Part shown: piece by piece, positions 54,224-62,841 of the stretch
Numbering within the stretch: position 1 is the stretch's first letter
How the letters are laid out: each line of letters begins with the position of its first letter
Assembly (NCBI GenBank): GCA_937899065.1
Contig: CALBPG010000010.1
Coordinates: forward strand, 1-64,000
Origin: an uncultured Allomuricauda sp.
Lineage (GTDB): Bacteria; Bacteroidota; Bacteroidia; Flavobacteriales; Flavobacteriaceae
Length of the DNA stretch: 64,000 bases
Direction: 5' to 3'
Program-made: the position numbers and the translations under genes
Notes under the pieces: model-generated
The model's input: the letters and a program-made list of their open reading frames with translations, nothing else
Databases searched by the model: none
What the model was told of the DNA's origin: nothing

Positions 54224-54907
54224 CTAATACCAAAGCAATTTTCCAGAAGTTGTACTGACCAAAGAAGCCGGATTCTTCTCAAAACCTTCTTTTTTCTGCG
54301 TAATCGCTTCCACTTTTTCCGCTTTACCCTTTCCGGTAACCAAGAAAGCTACCTCCATGGCCCTATTGATTACTTTGCCATTAACGGAAACCCTTTTTTG
54401 ACCACTTTCAGGATGATTGGCTACTACGCAATGGTCGTCGCTATTCCAAAGTTCAATTTCATGCGGAAAAATAGAAGCCGTATGTCCATCATCGCCCATC
54501 CCCAAAATGACCAGGTCAAAATGTGGGACCCCTTCTACCCTATCCAAATTGATTTCCAAAAGGTTTGCATAGCGCATAGCTTCTGAAGTTGGGTCATTTT
54601 CCCCAAGAACGCGATGAATGTTTTCTTTTGGTACGTCAATTTTTGAAAACAGATGGTCTACCGTCATTTTGTAATTGCTCTCTGCATCATCCGGGGGGAC
54701 GCAACGTTCATCTCCCCAATAGAAATGCATTTTTTCCCAAGGAAACTGACCCGCATAGGTCTCCGCCATAATATCAAACAATAATTTGGGCGTACTTCCC
54801 CCAGAAAGGGCCACATGAAATTTCTGCTTATCCTTTATGATTTCAAGCAAGTGCTCGCAGAATGCTTTCGCTACTGCGGTGTTATCCTTATATATTTTAA
54901 ATTCCAT
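54224..54907 (-). CDS. pgl: 6-phosphogluconolactonase
   Basis: A 227-residue SugarP-isomerase-like lactonase of the oxidative pentose phosphate pathway. Motifs: FHVALSGGSTPKLLFDIMAE, MHFYWGDERCVPPDDAESNYKM, FDLVILGMGDDGHTASIFPH (catalytic His). It lies downstream of zwf, 86 bases away across a 7-bp tandem repeat, on the same strand. Confidence 0.94.
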   Translation of the reverse strand: MEFKIYKDNTAVAKAFCEHLLEIIKDKQKFHVALSGGSTPKLLFDIMAETYAGQFPWEKMHFYWGDERCVPPDDAESNYKMTVDHLFSKIDVPKENIHRVLGENDPTSEAMRYANLLEINLDRVEGVPHFDLVILGMGDDGHTASIFPHEIELWNSDDHCVVANHPESGQKRVSVNGKVINRAMEVAFLVTGKGKAEKVEAITQKKEGFEKNPASLVSTTSGKLLWY

Positions 54908-54940
54908 CTTTTCACTTTAAGAATTCTCCTTACCTCCTTC

Positions 54941-54991
54941 GATAACTGACAACTGATAACTGATAACTGATAACTGATAACTGATAACTGA
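54941..54991. repeat. Tandem repeat of the 7-mer GATAACT (about 7 copies)
   Basis: The zwf-pgl spacer holds seven direct copies of GATAACT (the second reads GACAACT). It is not a CRISPR (units too short, no spacers). The copies carry stop codons in several frames and could be a slippage-prone spacer or a protein-binding track. Confidence 0.85.
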
Positions 54992-54993
54992 AC

Positions 54994-56526
54994 TTAGCAA
55001 ATCACACAATAGCCCGGGTCGTCAGCCAAATTCTGTTCCGGATTCCGCCAATAGCCGAGATCTTCGATAAGGTCATCCGCATTCTCTGGACCCCAAACAC
55101 CAGCAGCATAGCCGTACATGCGCACATCTTTACCATTCTTCCAATATTCCAAAATGGGGTCAACAAATTCCCAAGCCGCCTCGACCTCATCCGCACGTGC
55201 GTAAAGGGTAGCATCACCTTGCATGGCATCCAACAATAGACGCTCGTACGCTTCCATTACATAGGTTTCTGCCAAGCTTGAATAATAAAAATCCAAATTG
55301 GCGCGCTCTACCTTAAATCCTTGACCGGGAACTTTCACGCCGAACTTCACCAAAATGCCTTCGTCGGGTTGTATTCGAATTATGAGTTTATTGTCTTTTG
55401 AACTTACCCCAGAGTCTTGAAAAATCTGATGATGCGGGGTTTTAAAGTGGATAATGACCTCCGTAACCTTCGTAGGCATGCGTTTCGCCGTGCGGACATA
55501 AAAGGGAACACCATGCCAACGCCAGTTGTCCACATAAAACTTTACAGCAGCGTAGGTCTCCGTGGTTGAATCGGGATTCACTCCATCTTCCTCACGATAG
55601 CCTTTGACCTTTTTTCCATTGATTTCAGAAGCGACATACTGGGCCCTGATGGTATTTTCGAATAGTGTAGCTTCATCCCTCATTACACGAAGGGATTTGA
55701 GCGCTTTTACTTTTTCGTTTCTAATTTCTTCGGGTTGGTCACCAATGGGCGGTTCCATCACCACTAAAGAAACAATTTGAAGCAAATGATTTTGAAACAT
55801 ATCCCGTAAGGCGCCAGACTTATCATAGTACCCCCCGCGCTTCTCTACCCCAACACTTTCCGCATTGGTGATTTCAACATGATGGATATAATTCCGATTC
55901 CATAAAGGTTCGAAAATACTATTTGAAAAACGCGTCACCAGCAAGTTTTGAACGGTTTCCTTACCCAAATAATGGTCAATACGATAGATTTGGGGCTCTT
56001 TGAAAAAGCGTTGCAAACCGCGATTGAGGTTCTTTGCTGTTTCCAAACTATACCCAAAAGGTTTTTCCACAATCAAACGTTTCCAACCGGAGTCTTGATT
56101 GTTCAAACCGACTTGCGCCAAATTTTCGGCGATTGCCTCATATAAGTTTGGCGGAGTGGACAAATAAAACATCATATTGTTGTCCGTTCCGCGTTCTGTA
56201 TTCAATTGCTGGATGCGATTGTTTAGCTTGGAATATTCGGCGGTATAGTCACTTCCCAAATCTTCATAGTAGAGCATATTTGAAAATCCACTAACATAGA
56301 TATCTTTCAAATCAGATAGCTTCTCCTTGAGGTATGGGCTATTATGTACCACACGGTCACGGAATTCTTCATCGGTCAAATTGCTACGACTCGCACCCAA
56401 AACGGTAAAGTTTTTGGGGAGTTGTTTTGCGACGTAAAGATTGAATAACGCAGGAATCAATTTTCGGGCGGTCAAATCCCCAGAGGCTCCAAAAATGACC
56501 AATAAATGGTTTTCGGTTTTTTTCAT
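54994..56526 (-). CDS. zwf: Glucose-6-phosphate dehydrogenase
   Basis: A 510-residue enzyme starting the oxidative pentose phosphate pathway and producing NADPH. N-terminal GASGDLTARKLIPALFNLY (Rossmann fold), the active-site loop RIDHYLGKETVQNL, EKPFG and GYREEDGVNPDSTTETYAAVKF mark the family. Complete, with an unusual end -CVIC. The gene is divergent from gnd and followed by pgl, so all three oxidative steps are encoded here. Confidence 0.96.
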   Translation of the reverse strand: MKKTENHLLVIFGASGDLTARKLIPALFNLYVAKQLPKNFTVLGASRSNLTDEEFRDRVVHNSPYLKEKLSDLKDIYVSGFSNMLYYEDLGSDYTAEYSKLNNRIQQLNTERGTDNNMMFYLSTPPNLYEAIAENLAQVGLNNQDSGWKRLIVEKPFGYSLETAKNLNRGLQRFFKEPQIYRIDHYLGKETVQNLLVTRFSNSIFEPLWNRNYIHHVEITNAESVGVEKRGGYYDKSGALRDMFQNHLLQIVSLVVMEPPIGDQPEEIRNEKVKALKSLRVMRDEATLFENTIRAQYVASEINGKKVKGYREEDGVNPDSTTETYAAVKFYVDNWRWHGVPFYVRTAKRMPTKVTEVIIHFKTPHHQIFQDSGVSSKDNKLIIRIQPDEGILVKFGVKVPGQGFKVERANLDFYYSSLAETYVMEAYERLLLDAMQGDATLYARADEVEAAWEFVDPILEYWKNGKDVRMYGYAAGVWGPENADDLIEDLGYWRNPEQNLADDPGYCVIC

Positions 56527-56687
56527 ATCGCAAGTGCTAGTGGTCGCTCGGGAAATTGGTGAAAGCCTGTCACAGATTTCACAAACAAGTCTTGAGCAAA
56601 ACGAATATAAGGTTTATTTTAGGTTCCAAATTGGTATGCATGTCAACAAATTGATATCGTTGGCTTGGTAACCACAAACCGCAAAAA

Positions 56688-58097
56688 ATGGCAGATACTT
56701 ACGATTTTGGCCTTGTGGGCCTTGGCGTCATGGGACGAAACTTTATTCTGAATGTAGTAGACAATAGTTTTACAGCATACGGCAATGATTTGGACCCTGA
56801 AAAAGTGGAAGCCTTGATTACAGAAGGTGGTGATACCGAGAAAGTAAATGCCACAACTGATGCGAGCACTTTTGTGCAATCGCTCAGCTTACCGCGAAAA
56901 ATCATGTTATTGGTGCCCGCAGGCAAGGTGGTTGATATTGTTATCGATAGTTTATTGCCCCATTTGGATGAAGGCGATATTATTATTGATGGCGGAAATT
57001 CATTTTTTACGGATACCGACCGTCGCGAAGCCTACCTAAAGGAAAAAGGAATCAACTTTTTCGGTTCTGGGGTGTCGGGAGGAGCCAAAGGAGCAAGAAA
57101 AGGCCCCAGTATAATGCCTGGCGGTTCTAGAGAAGCCTATCAACATGTGAAACCCATCTTTGAGGCCGTGGCAGCCAAGTACCAAGGGGAGCCTTGCGTA
57201 ACCTATTTGGGACCAAAATCTGCTGGGAACTATGTGAAAATGGTGCATAATGGAATCGAATACGGTTTGATGCAGTTGACTTCCGAAATCTATGATATCC
57301 TTAAAAAATCAGGGGGATTGACGCAAGAAGAACTACATAAAACCTTCCATTCATGGAACGAAGGAAGGTTGCAATCTTTTCTGGTAGAAATCACTTCTAA
57401 AATCATGAACCGTAAAGATGACCTGACCGATGGGTATTTGGTGGATATGATTTTGGACAAAGCCAAACAGAAAGGAACCGGAAAATGGACCTCGCAAAAT
57501 GCCATGGACTTGGGTATTCCAGTACCCACGATTGATATTGCAGTAAGTATGCGTGAAATTTCTGCCCTTAAAGGAGAACGTGTTCAAGCTGACGAGGTAT
57601 ACGACAGACCCGAACCGGAAACACCAGACAAAACAAAGTTGATTCAAGAGGCCGAACAAGCGCTTTACTTTGCCTTTATCGTGACCTATGCGCAAGGGAT
57701 GCACCAATTGGCAGATGCCAGCAAAGAGTACAGCTATGATTTGGATTTGGGTGAAATCGCCAAAATTTGGAGAGCCGGTTGCATCATTCGTGCGGCGCTT
57801 TTGGCGGACATTACCCAAGCATTTCATGAAAATGAAGCGCTGCCCAATCTTTTGTTAGCCCCATCTTTTATTGAAAAAGTCAAGGAAACCGTGGGTGCGG
57901 CTAGAAAATTGGTTGCCTTTGGAGCGACCAATGGTATTCCCCTACACGGTCTTTCAAATGCGTTGACTTATTTTGATGCTTATACCAGCAGCAGGCTTCC
58001 GCTTAATGTGATTCAAGCGCAAAGAGACTTTTTTGGTTCTCACACCTATGAGAGATTGGACCGAGAAGGTATTTTCCATACTGAGTGGGAAGACTAA
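56688..58097 (+). CDS. gnd: 6-phosphogluconate dehydrogenase, decarboxylating
   Basis: A 469-residue enzyme giving ribulose-5-phosphate and NADPH. Motifs: GLGVMGRNFILNV (NADP-binding; GxGxxG type), DGGNSFFTDTDRREAYL, GSGVSGGAKGARKGPSIMPGG, YVKMVHNGIEYGLMQL and the C-terminal all-helical domain (GRLQSFLVEIT, RLPLNVIQAQRDFFGSHTYER). Divergent from zwf across a 161-base spacer. Confidence 0.96.
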   Translation: MADTYDFGLVGLGVMGRNFILNVVDNSFTAYGNDLDPEKVEALITEGGDTEKVNATTDASTFVQSLSLPRKIMLLVPAGKVVDIVIDSLLPHLDEGDIIIDGGNSFFTDTDRREAYLKEKGINFFGSGVSGGAKGARKGPSIMPGGSREAYQHVKPIFEAVAAKYQGEPCVTYLGPKSAGNYVKMVHNGIEYGLMQLTSEIYDILKKSGGLTQEELHKTFHSWNEGRLQSFLVEITSKIMNRKDDLTDGYLVDMILDKAKQKGTGKWTSQNAMDLGIPVPTIDIAVSMREISALKGERVQADEVYDRPEPETPDKTKLIQEAEQALYFAFIVTYAQGMHQLADASKEYSYDLDLGEIAKIWRAGCIIRAALLADITQAFHENEALPNLLLAPSFIEKVKETVGAARKLVAFGATNGIPLHGLSNALTYFDAYTSSRLPLNVIQAQRDFFGSHTYERLDREGIFHTEWED

Positions 58098-58146
58098 CCA
58101 CGATCCCCATCTAGGAGAATTTCACAAACCCCGTTATCAAAAAAAG

Positions 58147-58193
58147 TTTGCGTAACCAAAAGGTTACATTTATATTTGTAACCAAACGGTTAC
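58147..58193 (+). promoter_or_regulatory. Promoter of the ArsR-SRPBCC operon with two palindromic operators
   Basis: A -33 TTTG (58147-58150), 20 bases, then -7 TATATTTG (58171-58178) form a canonical Bacteroidota promoter. GTAACCAAAAGGTTAC (58152-58167) fills the spacer, and GTAACCAAACGGTTAC (58178-58193) starts at the last base of the -7 box and ends three bases before the ATG. The two 16-mers are nearly identical palindromes 26 bases apart centre to centre, the expected layout for autorepression by the HTH protein encoded next. Confidence 0.88.
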
Positions 58194-58196
58194 TTA

Positions 58197-58526
58197 ATGA
58201 GGAGAGATGTTTTTCAAGCGATTGCAGACCCTTTACGTAGGGATATGATTGCCTTGCTCGCCAAAGAACCCCTTACCATCAATCAAGTAGCCGAAAAATT
58301 TGATGTCAGTCGTCCTGCTGTTTCCAAACATTTGAAAATATTGGAAGAGTGTGGTATTATTTCCATTACCAATCAAGGTCGAGAACGGTATTGTGCCATA
58401 CAACCCAAGCAACTTATTCCTGCCTTTTTATGGATTGACCAATACAAAAACCTTTGGGAGGAAAGACTTGACCATTTTGAAAACTATGTGAACCAATTAA
58501 AAAACGAACGAAATGAACAATCTTGA
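58197..58526 (+). CDS. ArsR-family HTH transcriptional repressor
   Basis: A 109-residue winged-helix protein: RDVFQAIADPLRRDMIALLAKEPLTINQVAEKFDVSRPAVSKHLKILEECGIISITNQGRERYCAIQP. The recognition helix is SRPAVSKHLKIL. It has no metal-binding cysteines, so it is not a metal sensor of the ArsR/SmtB type. It pairs with an SRPBCC protein, as in many bacteria, and probably controls its own promoter. The gene ends by overlapping the SRPBCC gene by 14 bases. Its own operator ends three bases before the ATG, so the leader is very short. Confidence 0.92.
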   Translation: MRRDVFQAIADPLRRDMIALLAKEPLTINQVAEKFDVSRPAVSKHLKILEECGIISITNQGRERYCAIQPKQLIPAFLWIDQYKNLWEERLDHFENYVNQLKNERNEQS

Positions 58527-58974
58527 AAACGCCAAATCCAGAACCTTGACCATTGAAAAAGAATTGAACGCGCCCCTAGCCTTGGTTTGGGAGGCTTGGA
58601 GTCAACCAGAACACATTGCCAAATGGTGGGGGCCCAAGGGTATGGAGATAACAGTAGAAGCTCATGATTTTAAAGTTGGCGGCCAGTGGCGTTACAGTAT
58701 GCAGATGCCTGATGGAAATACATTCATTACGGAAGGAACCTACCTCGCCATCGATACCCATGAGCGCATTGTTACTACTGCTGATTTCAAACCCATGACT
58801 GAAAATGTGGAACTTCACATTCTTTTCGAAGCCCAGGGCGACAAAACCTTGTTTACCTTTCACTGCGTGCATGAAACGGAAGAATACTGCGCACAACAAG
58901 AAAAGATGGGTTTTTACAACGGTTGGGGCTCAGTGTTCAATAATCTAAAAACATTTGTGGAAACACCTTCTTGA
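58513..58974 (+). CDS. AHSA1/SRPBCC-domain protein
   Basis: A 153-residue START-like protein: LTIEKELNAPLALVWEAWSQPEHIAKWWGPKGMEITVEAHDFKVGGQWRYSMQMPDG, ending GWGSVFNNLKTFVE. It binds an unknown hydrophobic ligand, and the ArsR gene is translated in tandem with overlap. A ligand-sensing role beside its repressor is a reasonable idea, not shown by sequence. Confidence 0.9.
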   Translation: MNNLENAKSRTLTIEKELNAPLALVWEAWSQPEHIAKWWGPKGMEITVEAHDFKVGGQWRYSMQMPDGNTFITEGTYLAIDTHERIVTTADFKPMTENVELHILFEAQGDKTLFTFHCVHETEEYCAQQEKMGFYNGWGSVFNNLKTFVETPS

Positions 58975-58993
58975 AAGTTCCATTCTTTTCAAA

Positions 58994-59048
58994 TTTGGAG
59001 ATTTGGGTTTTCTTTCTATATTTGTGGTGTACTAGTTATCTAATACAC
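58994..59048 (+). promoter_or_regulatory. Promoter and GntR-type operator of the ABC/GntR operon
   Basis: TTTG (58994-58997), 19 bases and TATATTTG (59017-59024) match the consensus exactly. Immediately after it, GTGTACTAG-TTAT-CTAATACAC (59027-59048) is a palindrome with nine-base arms (one mismatch), six bases before the ABC gene start. YtrA-subfamily GntR regulators bind GTGTA...TACAC-like palindromes, and a YtrA-type regulator is encoded two genes downstream. Confidence 0.8.
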
Positions 59049-59053
59049 TATAT

Positions 59054-59905
59054 ATGTTAACCGTTCGAAACTTGTCTTTTGCCTACCCAAAGGCCCCAAC
59101 AGTGCTGAATTCTATTGATTTAGGACTCCAGCAAGGGAGTATTTACGGTCTTTTTGGAAAGAATGGCGAAGGAAAAAGCACACTGTTAAAACTCATGTGC
59201 GGAGCGCTCTATCCACAAAGAGGGCAGTGCGTTTTGGATGGGGAAATCATGCAGAACAGAAAAGCTTCCGCTTTGCAAAAGCTGTTTTTTGTTCCTGAGA
59301 GTTTTGATTTGCCTTCTTTACATCTATCACAGTTCGAGCAGATACAATCCCCTTTCTACCCCAACTTTAACCACGAGAATTTTCATGCCATCCTAAAGGA
59401 GTTTAAAGTTCCGCACCAGGGTTTGCTTTCCAAGTTGTCTTATGGTCAAAAAAAGAAGGTATTATTGGCTTTTGGTTTGGCCGCGAACACTTCCGTATTA
59501 CTCATGGATGAGCCCACCAACGGTCTGGATATTCCTTCCAAAACCACATTTAGAAAAATATTGGCCTCATATTTATCAGAAGATACGTGTGCACTTATCG
59601 CTACCCATCAAGTGCGAGACTTGCATAGCCTGATTGACCATATATTGGTTTTGGAACAAGGCCAACTTATTTTTGCCGCCTCGCTGTTGGAAGTTACCGA
59701 CGCACTTTGGTTTGGCCCAAAGGCTCAAGCCAAAGGTGCCTCTCCTCTGTATATAGAATCAGGATTCAAAGGTAGAGGAATCTACCCTCGCAACACCTTA
59801 CCTGAATCTGAGGTCGACTTGGAGTTGCTATTTAATGGATTACTGACCCATCCGTCGCAAATTACGACACTATTCAAATCTAAAACCGCAGCGTATGGAG
59901 TTTGA
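59054..59905 (+). CDS. ABC transporter ATPase
   Basis: A 283-residue ATPase with Walker A FGKNGEGKST, signature KLSYGQKKKV, Walker B VLLMDEPTNGLD and a His switch (ATHQVRDL). About 65 residues beyond the core form an extra C-terminal domain. It overlaps the permease gene. The YtrB-like exporter layout suggests export or self-protection; the substrate is not known. Confidence 0.92.
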   Translation: MLTVRNLSFAYPKAPTVLNSIDLGLQQGSIYGLFGKNGEGKSTLLKLMCGALYPQRGQCVLDGEIMQNRKASALQKLFFVPESFDLPSLHLSQFEQIQSPFYPNFNHENFHAILKEFKVPHQGLLSKLSYGQKKKVLLAFGLAANTSVLLMDEPTNGLDIPSKTTFRKILASYLSEDTCALIATHQVRDLHSLIDHILVLEQGQLIFAASLLEVTDALWFGPKAQAKGASPLYIESGFKGRGIYPRNTLPESEVDLELLFNGLLTHPSQITTLFKSKTAAYGV

Positions 59906-60641
59906 TATGCAGCGGATAGCGTTTACTTTACGAAGAGATGTTGTGCTCTTGAAGAACACTTTTCTCACGGGTATTCTTGTAGGGAGCATTATTCTGTTCT
60001 TGTTGAGTTTGTTCAACATGATTTGGGACCAAAAACTATCTCCCGACGAGTTCTTGGGCAGTTTCAACTTATGTCTTTTTCCTTTGGGGGTATTGTTCAC
60101 CTTTACCGTATTTCGTGAGTTCCACGACCCTAAGTTAAACGCATCCTTTTTGACCCTTCCGCTTGCTGCGGGAGAACGTTTGGTAGCCAAATGGCTGTTG
60201 TGCGTTCCCCTATTCATATTCTCGTTTTCAGTAGTGGGTATCTTAATTGGTTTTTTTGCTTTGCTCTGCGGAGCATTCCTATTTCAAGCTCCTTTTGATA
60301 GTACCATTTTGTTTCAGGCTAGATACTGGAAAACTATTTTTCTATTCGGTTTGGTGCAACCTGTTTTTATGGTGGGTGCCTTGTCGTTTTCAAAAAACCG
60401 ACTGGGGAAAACCGTTTTAATTCTAGGACTACTGTTTGTGGGGTTTTTGTTTTTCAACTTTATCGGGTTTGGTGTACTCAATCATGATTTTGGGATTTTT
60501 TATGGGAATGAAATCACCTCAGAAGCGTTTGACGAAGCTAGTAGTGATTTCTCCACTATTGGGAAGTGGTTTTACGGATTGATTTTCGGTCCGGTCATGT
60601 TGTGGGTCTCTTATTTGAAAATCAAAGAAAAGCAGGTGTGA
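59895..60641 (+). CDS. ABC-2-like membrane permease
   Basis: A 248-residue membrane protein with about six helices, the ABC-2 type permease partner of the ATPase. The first 11 bases overlap the ATPase end, and the next gene (GntR) begins one base after its stop. Function: unknown solute export, likely together with the ATPase. Confidence 0.88.
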   Translation: MEFDMQRIAFTLRRDVVLLKNTFLTGILVGSIILFLLSLFNMIWDQKLSPDEFLGSFNLCLFPLGVLFTFTVFREFHDPKLNASFLTLPLAAGERLVAKWLLCVPLFIFSFSVVGILIGFFALLCGAFLFQAPFDSTILFQARYWKTIFLFGLVQPVFMVGALSFSKNRLGKTVLILGLLFVGFLFFNFIGFGVLNHDFGIFYGNEITSEAFDEASSDFSTIGKWFYGLIFGPVMLWVSYLKIKEKQV

Positions 60642-60642
60642 A

Positions 60643-61011
60643 ATGGATTTTGACAACAGCAAGCCTATCTACCTGCAAATTGTGGATTTTTTCTACGAAA
60701 AAATTCTGGAAGAAGAATGGAAACCAAATGAACGTATCCCTTCGGTACGAGAAGTAGCTATGATGGTAGAAGTCAATCCCAATACAGCGATACGTGCTTT
60801 CACCCATTTGCAGGAGTTGGAAGTGATTTACAATAAACGCGGTATCGGCTATTTTGTAGCGGAAGATGGACTAGAAGCGGTGTTGCGCATCAAGCGTAAG
60901 GCGTTCTTGGAACAAACACTACCGGATGTTTTCAAACAAATGAATCTTTTGAACATTTCATTGGAAGCGCTGGAAGAAGCATATAAACGTATGAACGATG
61001 AAAAGAAGTAA
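60643..61011 (+). CDS. YtrA-subfamily GntR regulator
   Basis: A 122-residue protein with a winged-helix domain FDNSKPIYLQIVDFFYEKILEEEWKPNERIPSVREVAMMVEVNPNTAIRAFTHLQELEVIYNKRGIGYFVAEDG and a short C-terminal helical part, the YtrA size class. Probably binds the palindrome at 59027-59048 and represses the operon. The stop overlaps the start of the DUF2807 gene by 14 bases. Confidence 0.92.
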   Translation: MDFDNSKPIYLQIVDFFYEKILEEEWKPNERIPSVREVAMMVEVNPNTAIRAFTHLQELEVIYNKRGIGYFVAEDGLEAVLRIKRKAFLEQTLPDVFKQMNLLNISLEALEEAYKRMNDEKK

Positions 61012-61555
61012 TCTCATATTGCTAGGAGCACTTGGAGCCATTTTGCTGTTCAGCACTGCTTTTCAGCTTACGGTAAATCGGTATGCCCAAGTTATTGAAA
61101 AACGTCCGAAAACGGATACCTGGAATTCTATTACCCGAACTATTGATGCGTTCACCAAAGTCTCTACCGATTCAGACATCACATTGGTGTATCAAAAGGG
61201 TGCAGAGTCCCAACTGGAAATCAAAACCAATGTGCTTTTTTTAGATTCCATTACTACCCAAGTGGAAGAGGGAACTTTGAAAATTGACGTTTTGAAAACA
61301 TTAAAACGGAAAGATAGCATCGCTATCATCATTACAAGTCCGACACTCACTGGCATTACCTTGGGTGGCGAGAGTCATTTAATTGGAAAAGACACCCTAA
61401 AAGGAAACCAGTTGACACTTGAATTGAAGGAAAAGAGTTCTGCCAATGTCATACTGGATTATGAGAAGGTGGAATATCACAACACTTCTTCAGGAACTGT
61501 AGACATCAAAGGAATACTAAATCAAATCAATATAAATAATGCGATAAAAAAGTAA
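60998..61555 (+). CDS. DUF2807 exported protein
   Basis: A 185-residue protein with an N-terminal membrane segment (LILLGALGAILLFSTAFQL) and a right-handed beta-helix of the DUF2807 kind (DITLVYQKGAESQLEIKTN, ITLGGESHLIGKDTLKGNQLTLELKEKSSANVILDY). Exported and probably anchored. The last gene of the ABC/GntR operon; DUF2807 with YtrA-type regulators is frequent in Bacteroidota. Function unknown. Confidence 0.87.
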   Translation: MKRSNLILLGALGAILLFSTAFQLTVNRYAQVIEKRPKTDTWNSITRTIDAFTKVSTDSDITLVYQKGAESQLEIKTNVLFLDSITTQVEEGTLKIDVLKTLKRKDSIAIIITSPTLTGITLGGESHLIGKDTLKGNQLTLELKEKSSANVILDYEKVEYHNTSSGTVDIKGILNQININNAIKK

Positions 61556-61618
61556 TCAGCCGTATTTATTCATCAATCAATCATCAATTCATAATCATCA
61601 ATCAAAAAACGAACAATC

Positions 61619-62305
61619 ATGCAATCGAACATCAAACTTGGGCGTACCGCCGGAATCTTGTTATTTACCATCGTGGCTTTGGGCATTCCCGCCATGAATT
61701 TGAGAAACCTTTTTAGCTCAATGGGCTGGTCATCGGGCCTGCTAGAGCATATCTCCCAGAATACTTTTGAAATTCAAGTTTCCATCTTCCTTGACCTTTT
61801 GGTTTGCGGATTATGGCTTGCATTCGCCATTTTCATGTTTCCAATTATCAAATCCTTTCGAAAGGGTTTTGCACAATGGTTTTTGGGAATTTGGATACTA
61901 CACTTCGCCGTAGTCCTTTTTGGACTCCTTTCCGAACTCTCTCTGTTGTCGTTGGCGGAAGTCTTTTCGAACCAAACCGACGTTAACGAAGAATTACTCG
62001 TAGCAATGGGAACCTTGAAACTTGAGGAGTATTTCTGGAGTCATTACTTGGCCATAATGATTTTCAGCTTGGCAATGCTCCCATTGTACTTTGTTTTTTA
62101 CAGAACAAAACTGATTCCGAGGTTGCTTTCTGTCTGGGGTATGGTAGCCATGTCCATTGTCTTTGTGGCCTGTCAGCTCGCACTTTTTAACATCACGGTA
62201 GATTTTACCTTTTTTCTCCAAAACGGGATTCATCTGCTGGTCTTGATAGGATGGCTGATTGCCAAAGGTTTTCAAAACCAATCCGTTGCAGTTCCAGCTA
62301 CCTAA
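61619..62305 (+). CDS. DUF4386-like multispan membrane protein
   Basis: A 228-residue protein with about six transmembrane helices and the DUF4386 style pattern KLGRTAGILLFTIVALGIPAMNLRNLF, FFWSH-type histidine (YFWSHYLAIMIFSLAMLPLYFVFYRTKLIPRLLSVWG). Function unknown. It is the first of three membrane proteins in a row with similar AATCAAAAAACGAA leaders. Confidence 0.83.
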   Translation: MQSNIKLGRTAGILLFTIVALGIPAMNLRNLFSSMGWSSGLLEHISQNTFEIQVSIFLDLLVCGLWLAFAIFMFPIIKSFRKGFAQWFLGIWILHFAVVLFGLLSELSLLSLAEVFSNQTDVNEELLVAMGTLKLEEYFWSHYLAIMIFSLAMLPLYFVFYRTKLIPRLLSVWGMVAMSIVFVACQLALFNITVDFTFFLQNGIHLLVLIGWLIAKGFQNQSVAVPAT

Positions 62306-62358
62306 CTGCGATTTTTCAAGACTGGCCACTTTATTCAACAATCAAAAAACGAATATTC

Positions 62359-62796
62359 ATGAGATCACAAAGCATTGCTTTCTTCACTAGGAATGAACAG
62401 GGTATTTCCAAATTTAGGATATGGCTCATGCGAGGATTGTACGCCCTCACCTTTATAGGGCTGGCTTTTCAAGCTTGGGAAACCTTGTTATATCCTGAAG
62501 AACCACTACGTTACTTAGAAGGTGTTGCCTTTAGCTTTTGGGCTGCTTATGCCACATTAATGGGGTTGGGCGTTTTTTTCCCTTTGCGGATGCTGCCCCT
62601 AATCTTCTTGCAACTCGCTTACAAGGCTATTTGGGCTATCTGGGTGTATTTACCCATGGAGGCCGCGAATATGGTCACCCCACACGCTACTTCCTTTTAC
62701 AATATTTGTTTAACGGCAATTGTTTTGGATGTTTTGGTCATTCCGTGGTATCATGTTTTCAAAACATACCGCCTTAAGCTTCTGAAAAAGGATTAG
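62359..62796 (+). CDS. Multispan membrane protein, unknown
   Basis: A 145-residue protein starting MRSQSIAFFTRNEQGISKFR, with four hydrophobic helices. I use ATG 62359 rather than the ORF-track 62251, because the latter overlaps the previous gene's end by an unrelated stretch. Blocks such as FSFWAAYATLMGLGVFFPLRMLPLIFLQLAYKAIWAIWVYLP are found in a small flavobacterial family. Its neighbours are both membrane proteins of unknown function. Confidence 0.75.
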   Translation: MRSQSIAFFTRNEQGISKFRIWLMRGLYALTFIGLAFQAWETLLYPEEPLRYLEGVAFSFWAAYATLMGLGVFFPLRMLPLIFLQLAYKAIWAIWVYLPMEAANMVTPHATSFYNICLTAIVLDVLVIPWYHVFKTYRLKLLKKD

Positions 62797-62841
62797 TTCC
62801 TTTCAAAATTCAACATTCATCATCAATCAAAATCATTTGTT

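Noticed and set aside
54941-54991. CRISPR array
   Set aside because: Repeat units are seven bases without spacers, and no cas genes are present in the window.
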